Shown in pieces: positions 39,578-48,287 of a DNA stretch of 64,000 nt. Source of the DNA: Marinobacterium profundum (GTDB taxonomy: Bacteria > Pseudomonadota > Gammaproteobacteria > Pseudomonadales > Balneatricaceae); assembly GCF_001528745.1 (NCBI RefSeq), contig NZ_BCNS01000100.1, positions 62,001 through 126,000 of the forward strand, read 5' to 3'. Numbering within the stretch: the first letter of the stretch is position 1; the number at the start of each line of letters is the position of its first letter. The notes under the pieces were generated by a model. The model was not told the DNA's origin. It saw only the letters and a list, made by a program, of their open reading frames with translations, and made no database searches. The translations under genes and the position numbers were made by a program.

Positions 39578-39946
39578 TTAACCGATTACACCAGACACAA
39601 ACCAACCCAGAAGCGAATCCAGACCCCACAACAGGAGCCCAACAATCAGCACCACTACAACAACCATCAGAGTCGTCTGCAGGGTTTCCTGTCGCGTCGG
39701 CCAGACCACCTTGCGGATTTCGGTCTTGGCTTCCTTGAACAGATTGAAAAACGACCTTCCCTTTGCAGTATTTAACGCTACAAACCCAGCCAGCAAAGCT
39801 AGAACTATCAGCGCAACAGCGCGATAGAACAGTGACTGATCGGAAAACATGGAGTTCCCAACCACACCCGCCGCTACCACCAGGACAACGACAAGCCACT
39901 TAAGGCCATCGAATTTTGATTCCACAGGGACTGCTTTAGAGATCAC
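39578..39946 (-). CDS. secE: Preprotein translocase subunit SecE
   Basis: This 122-residue inner-membrane protein clamps SecY. There are three hydrophobic segments (about 17-33, 40-56 and 90-112) and the conserved EAKTEIRKVVWPTRQETLQT amphipathic region. It starts at GTG, with GAGG seven bases upstream. It lies between tRNA-Trp and nusG. Confidence 0.97.
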   Translation of the reverse strand: MISKAVPVESKFDGLKWLVVVLVVAAGVVGNSMFSDQSLFYRAVALIVLALLAGFVALNTAKGRSFFNLFKEAKTEIRKVVWPTRQETLQTTLMVVVVVLIVGLLLWGLDSLLGWFVSGVIG

Positions 39947-40003
39947 TTTGTAGCCTCAGCTAAGATAAGCTTGCGCTAATTTGACGCCACTTCCGATTGA
40001 AAG

Positions 40004-40079
<76 letters not shown>

Positions 40080-40099
40080 ACTGCGTAATAGGGACGCGA

Positions 40100-40128
40100 A
40101 TTATATGCCCGCCCCTATCACTTGGCAA
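40100..40128 (-). promoter_or_regulatory. Sigma-70 promoter of tRNA-Trp-secE-nusG
   Basis: TTGCCA (40123-40128), a 17-bp spacer and a perfect TATAAT (40100-40105) lie just past the tufB stop. The GC-rich TCGCGTCCC after the -10 is typical of growth-rate-controlled promoters. Confidence 0.8.
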
Positions 40129-40142
40129 CACCTAATTTTCAA

Positions 40143-41368
40143 TTAGGCGATGATTTTCGCTACAACACCCGCACCAACGGTACGGCCGCCTTCGCGAATC
40201 GCGAAACGCAGGCCTTCTTCCATGGCGATTGGGTTGATCAGGGTAACGGACATCTGCACGTTGTCACCCGGCATTACCATCTCAACACCTTCCGGCAGTT
40301 CACAAGCACCGGTGATGTCTGTGGTACGGAAGTAGAACTGTGGACGGTAGCCTTTGAAGAACGGAGTGTGACGTCCGCCTTCTTCTTTGCTCAGCACGTA
40401 GACTTCGCCTTCGAACTGAGTGTGCGGCTTGATAGAACCCGGTTTGCACAGAACCTGACCACGCTCAACGTCGTCACGCTTGGTGCCACGCAGCAGCGCG
40501 CCAACGTTCTCGCCTGCACGACCTTCGTCCAGCAGCTTGCGGAACATTTCAACACCAGTACAGGTGGTAACCTGAGTATCGCGAACACCAACGATCTCGA
40601 TCTGGTCGCCAACTTTCAGGATGCCACGCTCTACACGACCGGTTACAACAGTACCGCGACCGGAGATGGAGAAGACATCTTCCACTGGCATCAGGAACGG
40701 CAGGTCAACTGCACGCTCAGGCTGCGGGATGTAGTTGTCCAGCGCATCAACCAGCTTCAGGACTGCAGACGTACCCAGTTCGTTGTCGTCCTGGCCGTTA
40801 AGAGCCATCAGAGCGGAACCAGCGATGATCGGAGTGTCGTCGCCTGGGAAGTCGTAGGTATCGAGCAGCTCGCGCAGCTCCATTTCTACCAGCTCCAGCA
40901 TTTCAGCGTATTCTTCAGACTCAACGCCGCCGCAATCTTCAGCCAGCAGGTCAGCCTTGTTCAGGAAGACAACGATGAAAGGTACACCCACCTGACGCGA
41001 CAGCAGGATGTGCTCGCGAGTCTGCGGCATAGGGCCGTCAGTTGCGCCACATACCAGGATAGCGCCGTCCATCTGAGCTGCACCGGTGATCATGTTCTTG
41101 ACGTAGTCAGCATGACCCGGGCAGTCGACGTGCGCGTAATGACGCCCTGGAGATTCGTACTCAACGTGCGAAGTTGCGATAGTAATACCGCGCTCACGCT
41201 CTTCAGGAGCATTGTCGATACCGTCGAAGGCAACGGCAGAGAGCCGCCCCAAGTCTCAGAACAAACGCGCGTCAGAGCCGCTGTCAGAGTGGTTTTACCG
41301 TGGTCGACGTGACCGATGGTGCCGACGTTTACGTGCGGCTTGTTACGTTCAAATGCTTTCTTACCCAT
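40143..41368 (-). pseudogene. tufB: Elongation factor Tu, second copy with a 2-bp frameshift
   Basis: This is nearly identical to the intact copy at 23502-24725, but one extra CT (AG on the plus strand) extends a run at 41238-41243 from two to three repeats. Translation from the ATG at 41368 is normal through residue 43 (ending ETWGGS) and then leaves frame, stopping at 41090 after 92 residues. The remaining 360-odd codons are intact in another frame and encode the same protein as tufA. About ten silent differences separate the copies elsewhere. It is either a true inactivating slip, tolerable because tufA is intact, or a sequencing error. It sits in the normal tufB place between tRNA-Thr(GGT) and tRNA-Trp. 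Confidence 0.9.
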
Positions 41369-41460
41369 CAGTCAGATTCCTGATAGCGTTGAATGAAATT
41401 CCGGAACGACAAATACAACAAAGGGCAGACATATTTCTATATCTACCCTCTATCTAATTA

Positions 41461-41535
41461 TGGAGCTCATGGGCGGAATTGAACCGCCGACCTCACCCTT
41501 ACCAAGGGTGTGCTCTACCCCTGAGCTACATGAGC
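41461..41535 (-). tRNA. tRNA-Thr (anticodon GGT)
   Basis: This 75-base tRNA has acceptor GCTCATG/CATGAGC, anticodon loop with GGT in CTTGGTAA, and an encoded CCA. It is the last of four tRNAs before tufB, matching the E. coli thrT-tufB order. Confidence 0.95.
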
Positions 41536-41543
41536 ACAACTGC

Positions 41544-41618
41544 TGGAGCGGGTAGCGGGAATCGAACCCGCCTCTTCAGCTTGGAAGGCTGAGGTAATAG
41601 CCACTATACCATACCCGC
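41544..41618 (-). tRNA. tRNA-Gly (anticodon TCC)
   Basis: This 75-base tRNA has acceptor GCGGGTA/TACCCGC, anticodon loop CTTCCAA with TCC, and an encoded CCA. It lies between tRNA-Tyr and tRNA-Thr(GGT), as glyT does in E. coli. Confidence 0.95.
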
Positions 41619-41642
41619 CTACCGGCAAAATCTGGTAGTAGA

Positions 41643-41726
41643 TGGTGGTGAGGGGTGGATTCGAACCACCGAAGCTCGCGCGTCAGATTTACAGTCTGAT
41701 CCCTTTGGCCACTCGGGAACCTCACC
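41643..41726 (-). tRNA. tRNA-Tyr (anticodon GTA)
   Basis: This 84-base class II tRNA has a long variable arm, acceptor GGTGAGG/CCTCACC, anticodon loop CTGTAAA and an encoded CCA. It corresponds in place to tyrU of E. coli. Confidence 0.95.
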
Positions 41727-41751
41727 TTACTACCTACTTCGCCGCTGCACG

Positions 41752-41827
<76 letters not shown>

Positions 41828-41847
41828 TCAGCGTCGAAGTGGGGCGT

Positions 41848-41876
41848 ATAGTACTGATCGACTTATGGTGTTGCAA
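41848..41876 (-). promoter_or_regulatory. Sigma-70 promoter of the tRNA-tufB operon
   Basis: TTGCAA (41871-41876), a 17-bp spacer and TACTAT (41848-41853), followed by the GC-rich ACGCCCC, form a typical stable-RNA promoter. It overlaps the 3' end of the preceding gene. Confidence 0.75.
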
Positions 41877-42522
41877 CCCCTTTGCAGAGTTTTTTCTCTA
41901 TTTTTATGCCTGGATGTGATTTTTCGAGCACTCGATTGATTTTATTGAACAAATCTCGATCAGAATCAACCGGAAGCAGCACCGAAAACAACACCTGGGT
42001 GCGATCAAGCACCTTCAGCTCAGGCGCAAGACCGGTATCGCGAAAACGCGTGGCGGCGACTTCAGCCTCAGCCTCGGAGCCAAAACGCCCCAGCCGCAAC
42101 TGCGTACCCTCAAGGCTGCTCTCCGGCACCACACCCACCGCCTGCAGACGCTCGATCAGCGCAATGCGTTCCTGCGGATCCTGCGGCACACTCAACGCCA
42201 GCTCAAACTCCGCCGCCAGGCGAATATCCTCCTGCTCGATAACCGGCACCAGACCATAGCCCTGCATCAGCTGCGCCACCTGCTCGGCATCAGCACGCGC
42301 CGGCAAACCCACATAGGACACACAGAGCGACTGCGCCGCAGCAGACTGAGCCTGACCCAGCACCCGCAACTGACCCGCATCAACCTCGGACAGCAACCGC
42401 ACCGAAACGCCCTGTTCTGCCACTTCAGGTACCGGTTCGCGAGACTCACGCTGCATCAGCGCCGCCCACAACAGCACCACCGCATTAGCCAGCAGCAGCA
42501 GCAAGAACAGCCAGCGCAACAT
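41863..42522 (-). CDS. Single-pass membrane protein with SPOR-like C-terminal region
   Basis: This 219-residue protein begins with a hydrophobic anchor (LRWLFLLLLLANAVVLLWAA, about 2-21), so the rest is likely periplasmic. The region near 125-185 (LRLGRFGSEAEAEVAATRFR) resembles SPOR domains, which bind denuded peptidoglycan at the septum. It lies one base after coaX; a similar small protein follows coaX in Pseudomonas. The role is unknown and the SPOR call is by eye. Confidence 0.75.
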   Translation of the reverse strand: MLRWLFLLLLLANAVVLLWAALMQRESREPVPEVAEQGVSVRLLSEVDAGQLRVLGQAQSAAAQSLCVSYVGLPARADAEQVAQLMQGYGLVPVIEQEDIRLAAEFELALSVPQDPQERIALIERLQAVGVVPESSLEGTQLRLGRFGSEAEAEVAATRFRDTGLAPELKVLDRTQVLFSVLLPVDSDRDLFNKINRVLEKSHPGIKIEKKLCKGVATP

Positions 42523-42523
42523 C

Positions 42524-43261
42524 TTAGCTCAACGCCCAGTGCAGGCCGTCCAGTACCAGATCAGGGCAGTACTCACCCTGACCCGCCAGGCGCGCAAAAA
42601 GCTCGCCATCACCGCCGGTTATCAGCAAGGCAGCGCCTGGATAATCCGACCCAAGCTGGGCCAGCAAACGCTGAGCGATGGCATCGAATACAAAATTGAT
42701 ACCATGAAATACCGCCGCCGAAGTGTGAGTACCCGGCGTCAGATCGAACTCATCTATCGCCTGATCAGCGATCACCTGGGCGGTATTGGCCAGCAGACTG
42801 GAAGCCATCAGGCGCACACCAGGCACAATGTAGCCACCCCGGTGCGCACCATCAGCCGCCACAAAGTCGATGGTGATGGCGCTACCGCAGTCCACCACAC
42901 AGACCTCACCATCTGCCTGATGGTAGCCCGCCAGCATAGCCATCCAGCGATCAACCCCCATGCGCGACGGATCTGCATAGCTGTTGCGTACGCCGGCCTG
43001 ATGCGCCTGCACGCGGGCAAAGGCCGCCACCAGTGACCAGCGCTTAAGGCAGTAATCCGCGATCAAGGCTTCGACGGCAGCACCGGCAACGCAGGCTACG
43101 CGCACCTGACTGATAGCATCAGGCCAGCATGCGAACTGCTTTTCATGCAAACCTGCAGCTTCCAGCTGACGACTGGGCAGACGCCCGCGCACCCAACCCT
43201 GCTGCGGACAGGCGTAACGCCACTTGAGGAAAGTATTGCCGATATCGATCTCAAGAATCAT
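42524..43261 (-). CDS. coaX: Type III pantothenate kinase
   Basis: This 245-residue cytosolic enzyme phosphorylates pantothenate, the first step of CoA synthesis. The ASKHA-fold phosphate loop is EIDIGNTFLKWR (Asp6 to Thr10) and a GVDRWMAML motif follows. I chose the ATG at 43261, which overlaps the birA stop by four bases; the frame is open further upstream only inside birA. Type III kinases replace CoaA in Pseudomonas and relatives. Confidence 0.95.
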   Translation of the reverse strand: MILEIDIGNTFLKWRYACPQQGWVRGRLPSRQLEAAGLHEKQFACWPDAISQVRVACVAGAAVEALIADYCLKRWSLVAAFARVQAHQAGVRNSYADPSRMGVDRWMAMLAGYHQADGEVCVVDCGSAITIDFVAADGAHRGGYIVPGVRLMASSLLANTAQVIADQAIDEFDLTPGTHTSAAVFHGINFVFDAIAQRLLAQLGSDYPGAALLITGGDGELFARLAGQGEYCPDLVLDGLHWALS

Positions 43262-44232
43262 GACAGGCGCCTGAGGCTGACCTCTCCCCCATGGAAACTC
43301 TCGACGCCTGTGGCAGTTTCCAGCATCAGGGCACCACTGCCCGACACACCGCGACAGATGCCTTCCACGGCATTGAGACCGAAATTCAGAGACACACGCT
43401 GATCCCGACAGGCATCCAGCGCCTGCCACTCATCCACCAGCGGCTCGAAACCCGACTCGGCAAAGGCAGCCAGAACCGGCACCAGCTCATTGACCAGCGC
43501 CGCCAGCACCTGGGTGCGCGGCGGCACTGTGCCGCAGATCTGCTGCAAATCAACCCAGGGCTGATCAATGTCCGCCGCCAACTCCTGCGGCATGGCAATA
43601 TTCAGCCCTACGCCCGTTACCACCTGACAGTCACCCGAAGCCTCACCGCTGACTTCCAGCAACACACCCGCCAGCTTGCGTCCCTGCCACAACAAATCAT
43701 TGGGCCATTTAAGCTCCACACCCTCAAGCCCCAGCCGCGCCAGACCACGGGCCAACCCCAGCCCCACCGCCAGGCTTAGACCCTCAAGCGAGGCTGCCCC
43801 CTGGGGAAAGCGCCAGACCAGCGAAAAGTAGAGGTTACGCGCGAAAGGACTAACCCAGGGACGCCCCCGACGCCCCCGCCCCGCCGTCTGCTGCTCAGCG
43901 ACATAGAGGCGCCCATGACCAGGCTGCTGTTGCAGCTGCTGCATGGCCAGCAGGTTGGTAGACGGAATCGACAGATCGAACTGCATATTCCCCAGCTGCG
44001 CGGCCACTTTCGCATCCAGCGCCGCCGCAAAGGTATCAACACTCAACAGATCAAGCCCGCCGGGAAGGCGATAGCCACGTCCTTTCACACTGTAAATTTC
44101 GATGCCAAGCTCTTCGAGCTTACGCATTTGTTTCCAGATCGCACTACGACTGACTGCCAGCTGCTCGCCCAATTCCTGTCCGGAATGGAAGAGGCCGTCA
44201 GCCAGGATAGACAACAACGATCGGGTCGTCAT
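43258..44232 (-). CDS. birA: Biotin-protein ligase / biotin operon repressor
   Basis: This 324-residue bifunctional protein has an N-terminal winged helix (about 1-60, with SRSAIWKQMRKLEELG) and a ligase domain with the biotinyl-AMP loop GRGRRGRPW (118-126). It attaches biotin to acetyl-CoA carboxylase and can repress biotin genes. An AAGGA eight bases before the ATG supports the start. It has its own promoter and is coupled to coaX. Confidence 0.96.
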   Translation of the reverse strand: MTTRSLLSILADGLFHSGQELGEQLAVSRSAIWKQMRKLEELGIEIYSVKGRGYRLPGGLDLLSVDTFAAALDAKVAAQLGNMQFDLSIPSTNLLAMQQLQQQPGHGRLYVAEQQTAGRGRRGRPWVSPFARNLYFSLVWRFPQGAASLEGLSLAVGLGLARGLARLGLEGVELKWPNDLLWQGRKLAGVLLEVSGEASGDCQVVTGVGLNIAMPQELAADIDQPWVDLQQICGTVPPRTQVLAALVNELVPVLAAFAESGFEPLVDEWQALDACRDQRVSLNFGLNAVEGICRGVSGSGALMLETATGVESFHGGEVSLRRLS

Positions 44233-44269
44233 AGAGTAAATCCTTTTTTACAAACAAGACCGGCCCCGC

Positions 44270-44298
44270 GTTATATCGGCGCCAATAGAGGTGTTCAA
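44270..44298 (-). promoter_or_regulatory. Sigma-70 promoter of birA-coaX
   Basis: TTGAAC (44293-44298), a 17-bp spacer and TATAAC (44270-44275) lie in the 73-bp folA-birA gap, about 37 bp before the birA start codon. Confidence 0.7.
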
Positions 44299-44305
44299 GT
44301 GCTAA

Positions 44306-44815
44306 CTACTGCGTGCGGCACCACGTTGAAATGCGGAAATCGTGGCTATTTTGCTCGTCAGCCACATGATCAATCGACGGGGCTGTTTGCACCCATTCGC
44401 TCAGATCAAGCTCCGGGAAGGTGGCATCACCCTCCAGCTCCGCCTGCACCTCAGTGATATAAAGCAGATCTGCCTGAGGTAGGGCTTGTGCATAAATTTG
44501 GCCACCACCAATGACCATAACTTCAGTCGCACCGGTTTCTGCACAGTGATCTCGGGCCATGCCAATAGCCTGCGTCAGTGTCATCGCCGTCTGAACGCCT
44601 TCATGCTGCCAAGCTGCATTTCGCGTCACCACAATATTTTTCCGCCCCGGCAAGGGCCGCCCTATGGACTCAAACGTTTTGCGCCCCATGATCACAGGCT
44701 TGCCGGATGTGACCTCTTTAAAATACTTAAGATCAGTCGACAAATGCCACGGCATCCGGTTATCAATGCCGATCACCCGATTGCGAGCTTGCGCCACGAT
44801 AATTGCCAATTTCAT
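44306..44815 (-). CDS. folA: Dihydrofolate reductase
   Basis: This 169-residue enzyme reduces dihydrofolate with NADPH. Motifs are GIDNRMPWHLSTDLKYF, which includes the catalytic acidic residue, and VIMGRKTFESIG for cofactor binding. I use the ATG at 44815; an in-frame extension lies inside thyA. It follows thyA by ten bases, so the dihydrofolate made by ThyA is recycled by its neighbour's product. Confidence 0.97.
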   Translation of the reverse strand: MKLAIIVAQARNRVIGIDNRMPWHLSTDLKYFKEVTSGKPVIMGRKTFESIGRPLPGRKNIVVTRNAAWQHEGVQTAMTLTQAIGMARDHCAETGATEVMVIGGGQIYAQALPQADLLYITEVQAELEGDATFPELDLSEWVQTAPSIDHVADEQNSHDFRISTWCRTQ

Positions 44816-44825
44816 TTTATGCCCC

Positions 44826-45668
44826 TCAAATTGCGATCGGCGCTTTGATACCCGGCCGCGGGTCATAGTCAACAAAGTCGAAGTCCTCGAACTCATACTC
44901 GAACAGCGATGCTGGCTTGCGCAGGATTTTAAGCTGCGGCAAAGCCCCCGGCACACGGGACAGCTGTTCATCGACGATGGCCGGATTGTTCAGATGGTTC
45001 TGATACAAGTGTACATCACCGAAGGTGTGCACGAAGTCGCCCACTTCAAGATCGCATTGCTGCGCCAGCATATGGGTTAGCAACGCGTAAGAGGCGATAT
45101 TGAACGGCACCCCAAGGAAATAGTCGGCACTGCGCTGATACAGCTGACAGCTGAGCCGGCCCTCGGCGACATAGAACTGAAACAACGTATGACAGGGCGG
45201 CAGCGCAGCCTTGCCGTTTTCAACGTTCTGCTGCGGACTCAGGCTCTCATCCGGCAGGTCCGCCGGGTTCCAGCCACTGACGATCAGGCGACGGGAATTG
45301 GGGTTGCGCTTGATCTGCGCCACCAGCTCGGAAATCTGGTCAACCGTGCGCCCATCGGGACAGGCCCAGGAGCGCCACTGCTTGCCGTACACAGGACCAA
45401 GGTCGCCATTTTCCAGCGCCCACTCGTTCCAGATACTGACGCCACGCTCTTTTAGCCAGTTATTGTCGGTGCTGCCGCTGAGAAACCAGAGCAACTCATA
45501 CACCACCGACTTGATATGGACTTTCTTGGTGGTCAGCAACGGAAAACCGGCCGACAGATCGAAGCGCAGCTGACGCCCGAACAGAGACCTTGTACCTGTT
45601 CCGGTACGGTCGCCCTTGTCACAGCCGTTATCGACAATATCGCGCATCAGGTCCAGATACTGCTGCAT
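44826..45668 (-). CDS. thyA: Thymidylate synthase
   Basis: This 280-residue enzyme methylates dUMP using methylene-tetrahydrofolate. The nucleophile is Cys159 in [32 protein letters not shown] and the RTGTGT loop are conserved. It is longer than E. coli ThyA (264) because of a segment near residues 138-155 ([20 protein letters not shown]). The ATG at 45668 has GGAG five bases upstream. Confidence 0.97.
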   Translation of the reverse strand: MQQYLDLMRDIVDNGCDKGDRTGTGTRSLFGRQLRFDLSAGFPLLTTKKVHIKSVVYELLWFLSGSTDNNWLKERGVSIWNEWALENGDLGPVYGKQWRSWACPDGRTVDQISELVAQIKRNPNSRRLIVSGWNPADLPDESLSPQQNVENGKAALPPCHTLFQFYVAEGRLSCQLYQRSADYFLGVPFNIASYALLTHMLAQQCDLEVGDFVHTFGDVHLYQNHLNNPAIVDEQLSRVPGALPQLKILRKPASLFEYEFEDFDFVDYDPRPGIKAPIAI

Positions 45669-45736
45669 CACTACTCCACATCAAAAACATAGCCATGCGA
45701 ACCCGCCCGCCGGCTCAGGGCCGTGCGGGCAGCCGC

Positions 45737-46525
45737 TCAGGCGCTAACTTTACGCCGGTAGGCCAGCAGCATCAACAAGGCCCCCGCCAACACCATGGGC
45801 ACAGACAGCAGTTGCCCCATGGTCAGCCAGTCAAAGGCCAGGAAGCCGAGCTGCTCATCGGGCTGGCGCACCAGCTCGATCAGCGAACGGAAGCTGCCAT
45901 ATAAAAGCAGGAAGAGCCCCGACACCGCCATGCGCGGGCGCGGCTTGGCCGAGAACCACCACAGCAGCGCGAACATCAACACGCCTTCCAGTGCAAATTC
46001 ATACAGCTGCGAAGGATGCCGCGGCACAGCATCACCGGTACGCTGAAAAACCACCCCCCAGGGCAGATCGGTTTCCCGACCCCAAAGCTCGCCACCAATA
46101 AAGTTACCCACCCGACCGGCACCCAAACCAATAGGAATCAGCGGCGCGGTGAAGTCGCCCATTTCAAAGAAGGTCTTGCCCTGATTACGACCGAAAATCC
46201 ACAGCGCCACCAGCACGCCTATAAGCCCCCCGTGGAAGGACATGCCACCCTCCCATACATGGAACAGCCACAGCGGGTTGGCCAGAAAATAGTCAAATTG
46301 ATAGAAGAGCACGTAGCCGGCACGGCCACCGAGCACGACACCAACGGCCCCCCAGAAAATAAGATCGGACACCTGCTGCTCGCTCCAGCCGGAGCCTGCA
46401 CGCCGGGCCCGCTTTACGCCAAGCCACCATGCGGCAGCAAAGCCCACCAGATACATCAGGCCATACCAGTGTATCTGCAGAAAACCCAGATCAAGTGCGA
46501 TCGGGTTTATATCATGTACCCACAT
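45737..46525 (-). CDS. lgt: Prolipoprotein diacylglyceryl transferase
   Basis: This 262-residue inner-membrane enzyme transfers diacylglycerol from phosphatidylglycerol to the lipobox cysteine, the first step of lipoprotein maturation. Several membrane segments surround MSFHGGLIG and the signature [25 protein letters not shown] is also typical. The lgt-thyA-folA order is seen in many gammaproteobacteria. A TSUP gene precedes it by 18 bp. Confidence 0.96.
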   Translation of the reverse strand: MWVHDINPIALDLGFLQIHWYGLMYLVGFAAAWWLGVKRARRAGSGWSEQQVSDLIFWGAVGVVLGGRAGYVLFYQFDYFLANPLWLFHVWEGGMSFHGGLIGVLVALWIFGRNQGKTFFEMGDFTAPLIPIGLGAGRVGNFIGGELWGRETDLPWGVVFQRTGDAVPRHPSQLYEFALEGVLMFALLWWFSAKPRPRMAVSGLFLLLYGSFRSLIELVRQPDEQLGFLAFDWLTMGQLLSVPMVLAGALLMLLAYRRKVSA

Positions 46526-46543
46526 AAATAACTCAGTCCTTGT

Positions 46544-47347
46544 TCAGAGCAGATTGCCGAGCAGAAAACGAATGCCCACCAGGGCGAGAAAAACCGCAAA
46601 TATACGCCGCAGCACCGGTGCCGGCAGGCTGTGGGCCCAGCGCGCCCCAAGGCGCGCAAAGATCGGACTGGTCAGCACTATGCCGGCGAAGGCCGGCAAG
46701 TAAACGTACCCCAGACTCCAGTCCACCAGAGCCTCATGCCCCCAACCTTCCAGCACATTGCTGAAAGCCCCCATCAGCGCAATTGGCAGGCCGCAGGCGG
46801 CAGAGGTCGCCACTGCCTGCTGCATGCGCACATGGCGCCAGCTCAGATAAGGCACCGTCAGGGTACCGCCCCCGATGCCAAACAGCGCCGAGGCCCAGCC
46901 AATCACGCCACCGGCAGCGGCAAGCCCTGCGGACTTAGGCGCGTCACCTGGACTATCCGACGGCTTGGCGCCAAAAGCCATCTGCAGGGACACCAGCAAG
47001 GCAAAGCTGCCAATAAGCATTTGCAGCACATCACCCGGCAGCTGACCGGCGGTCTTGACCCCCAGAAAGGCACCCAGCAGTATCCCCAGTCCCAGCGGTC
47101 GGAATAACTCCCAGCGCACAGCGCCGCGCTTGTGATGGGCCAGTATGGAACTGATCGAGGTGACCACAATGGTCGCCAGCGAGGTCGCCACGGCCATATG
47201 AGTAAGAACCTCCGGCGAAATTCCCTGGGCCCCAAAAGAAAACACCAGCACCGGCACGATCAGCAGCCCGCCACCGATACCAAAGAGCCCTGCCGTCACA
47301 CCCGCGGCGGCACCCAGCGCCAAATACATCAATAGGGTCAACAGCAT
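46544..47347 (-). CDS. TSUP (TauE/SafE) family permease
   Basis: This 267-residue inner-membrane protein has about eight hydrophobic segments and the paired glycine-rich repeats of the family (GLFGIGGGLLIVPVLVF and ALFGIGGGTLTVPYLSW). Members move sulfite, sulfonates or other small anions. The substrate cannot be read from sequence. It is probably transcribed with lgt. Confidence 0.88.
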   Translation of the reverse strand: MLLTLLMYLALGAAAGVTAGLFGIGGGLLIVPVLVFSFGAQGISPEVLTHMAVATSLATIVVTSISSILAHHKRGAVRWELFRPLGLGILLGAFLGVKTAGQLPGDVLQMLIGSFALLVSLQMAFGAKPSDSPGDAPKSAGLAAAGGVIGWASALFGIGGGTLTVPYLSWRHVRMQQAVATSAACGLPIALMGAFSNVLEGWGHEALVDWSLGYVYLPAFAGIVLTSPIFARLGARWAHSLPAPVLRRIFAVFLALVGIRFLLGNLL

Positions 47348-47470
47348 GGTGCAACATCCCTGCAGTAGTAATGATAAAGTCGCCTATAGTAGCCTATGGG
47401 ACGTGGCTGGCAACCGACATAAGTCACACGTCACCGCAGCTGGCAACCCGCCGCGCCAGAGAGCCTGTTT

Positions 47471-48277
47471 ATGTGCCTGATGACCTTCGCCTACCAGTCC
47501 CATCCCGACTACAACCTGATTCTGATCGCCAACCGCGATGAAGCCTATAGTCGCCCGACCCAGGGTGCCACAGCCTGGATGCAGGACAACGACCTGATCG
47601 CAGGACAGGACCTGGAACAGGGCGGCACCTGGCTCGGCATTCACCGCAGCGGCAGACTCAGTGCCGTCACCAATTTCCGCGACGGCCGCGCACCAGCAAA
47701 CCCAACACTGCGCTCGCGCGGACACCTGACGCGGGACTTTCTGCTCTCGAGGGAGTCGGCACAGAGCAGCAGCCAGCATTACGCCGAGCAGGGAGAGCAC
47801 TACGGTGCTTTCAATCTTCTGCTGGGGGATATCGAAGGGCTGTATTACCTGTCGAACCGCGGGCGGGCACCCGAGCGCCTTGACCCGGGCATTCATGGCC
47901 TGAGCAATGCACTGCTCGACAGCCCCTGGCCAAAGCTGCAACAGGCCCGCGAAGCACTCAGCGCCGCACTGAGCACCATTAGTGTTCAACAGGACCGATT
48001 GCAGCTGGCGGCGCAATTGACCGAGGTTTTGGCCGCACGCAGCCAGGCGCCGGATGCGCAACTGCCCGATACTGGTATTAGCCTCGAGCTTGAGCGCAAG
48101 CTATCGCCCTGTTTCATCCAGCTGGAGAGCTACGGCACAAGGGCCACCACGGTGCTGTTGCAGGATTATCAGGGAAACAGCTGCTTTTACGAGCAGAGTT
48201 TTGATGCGCAAGGGCCCACCGAAGTACGACACTATCAACTGCAGCTGCCACCGTTCGGCTCCAAGCCCCGCGACTGA
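47471..48277 (+). CDS. NRDE family protein (TANGO2-like)
   Basis: This 268-residue protein opens with MCLMTFAYQSHPDYNLILIA and carries the family motif NRDE (positions 21-24), GGTWLGIHRSGRLSAVTNFR and an RGHL segment. Cys2 could act as an N-terminal nucleophile after methionine removal. Bacterial function is not settled; the eukaryotic relative TANGO2 is linked to heme and lipid handling. It stands alone on the plus strand between lgt and ptsP. Confidence 0.85.
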   Translation: MCLMTFAYQSHPDYNLILIANRDEAYSRPTQGATAWMQDNDLIAGQDLEQGGTWLGIHRSGRLSAVTNFRDGRAPANPTLRSRGHLTRDFLLSRESAQSSSQHYAEQGEHYGAFNLLLGDIEGLYYLSNRGRAPERLDPGIHGLSNALLDSPWPKLQQAREALSAALSTISVQQDRLQLAAQLTEVLAARSQAPDAQLPDTGISLELERKLSPCFIQLESYGTRATTVLLQDYQGNSCFYEQSFDAQGPTEVRHYQLQLPPFGSKPRD

Positions 48278-48287
48278 GGCGGTGCGA

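Noticed and set aside
41090..41368. Programmed frameshifting in tufB
   Set aside because: There is no slippery heptamer or downstream stimulator, EF-Tu is not known to use frameshifting, and the intact copy lacks the extra bases. A slip or a sequencing error is simpler.
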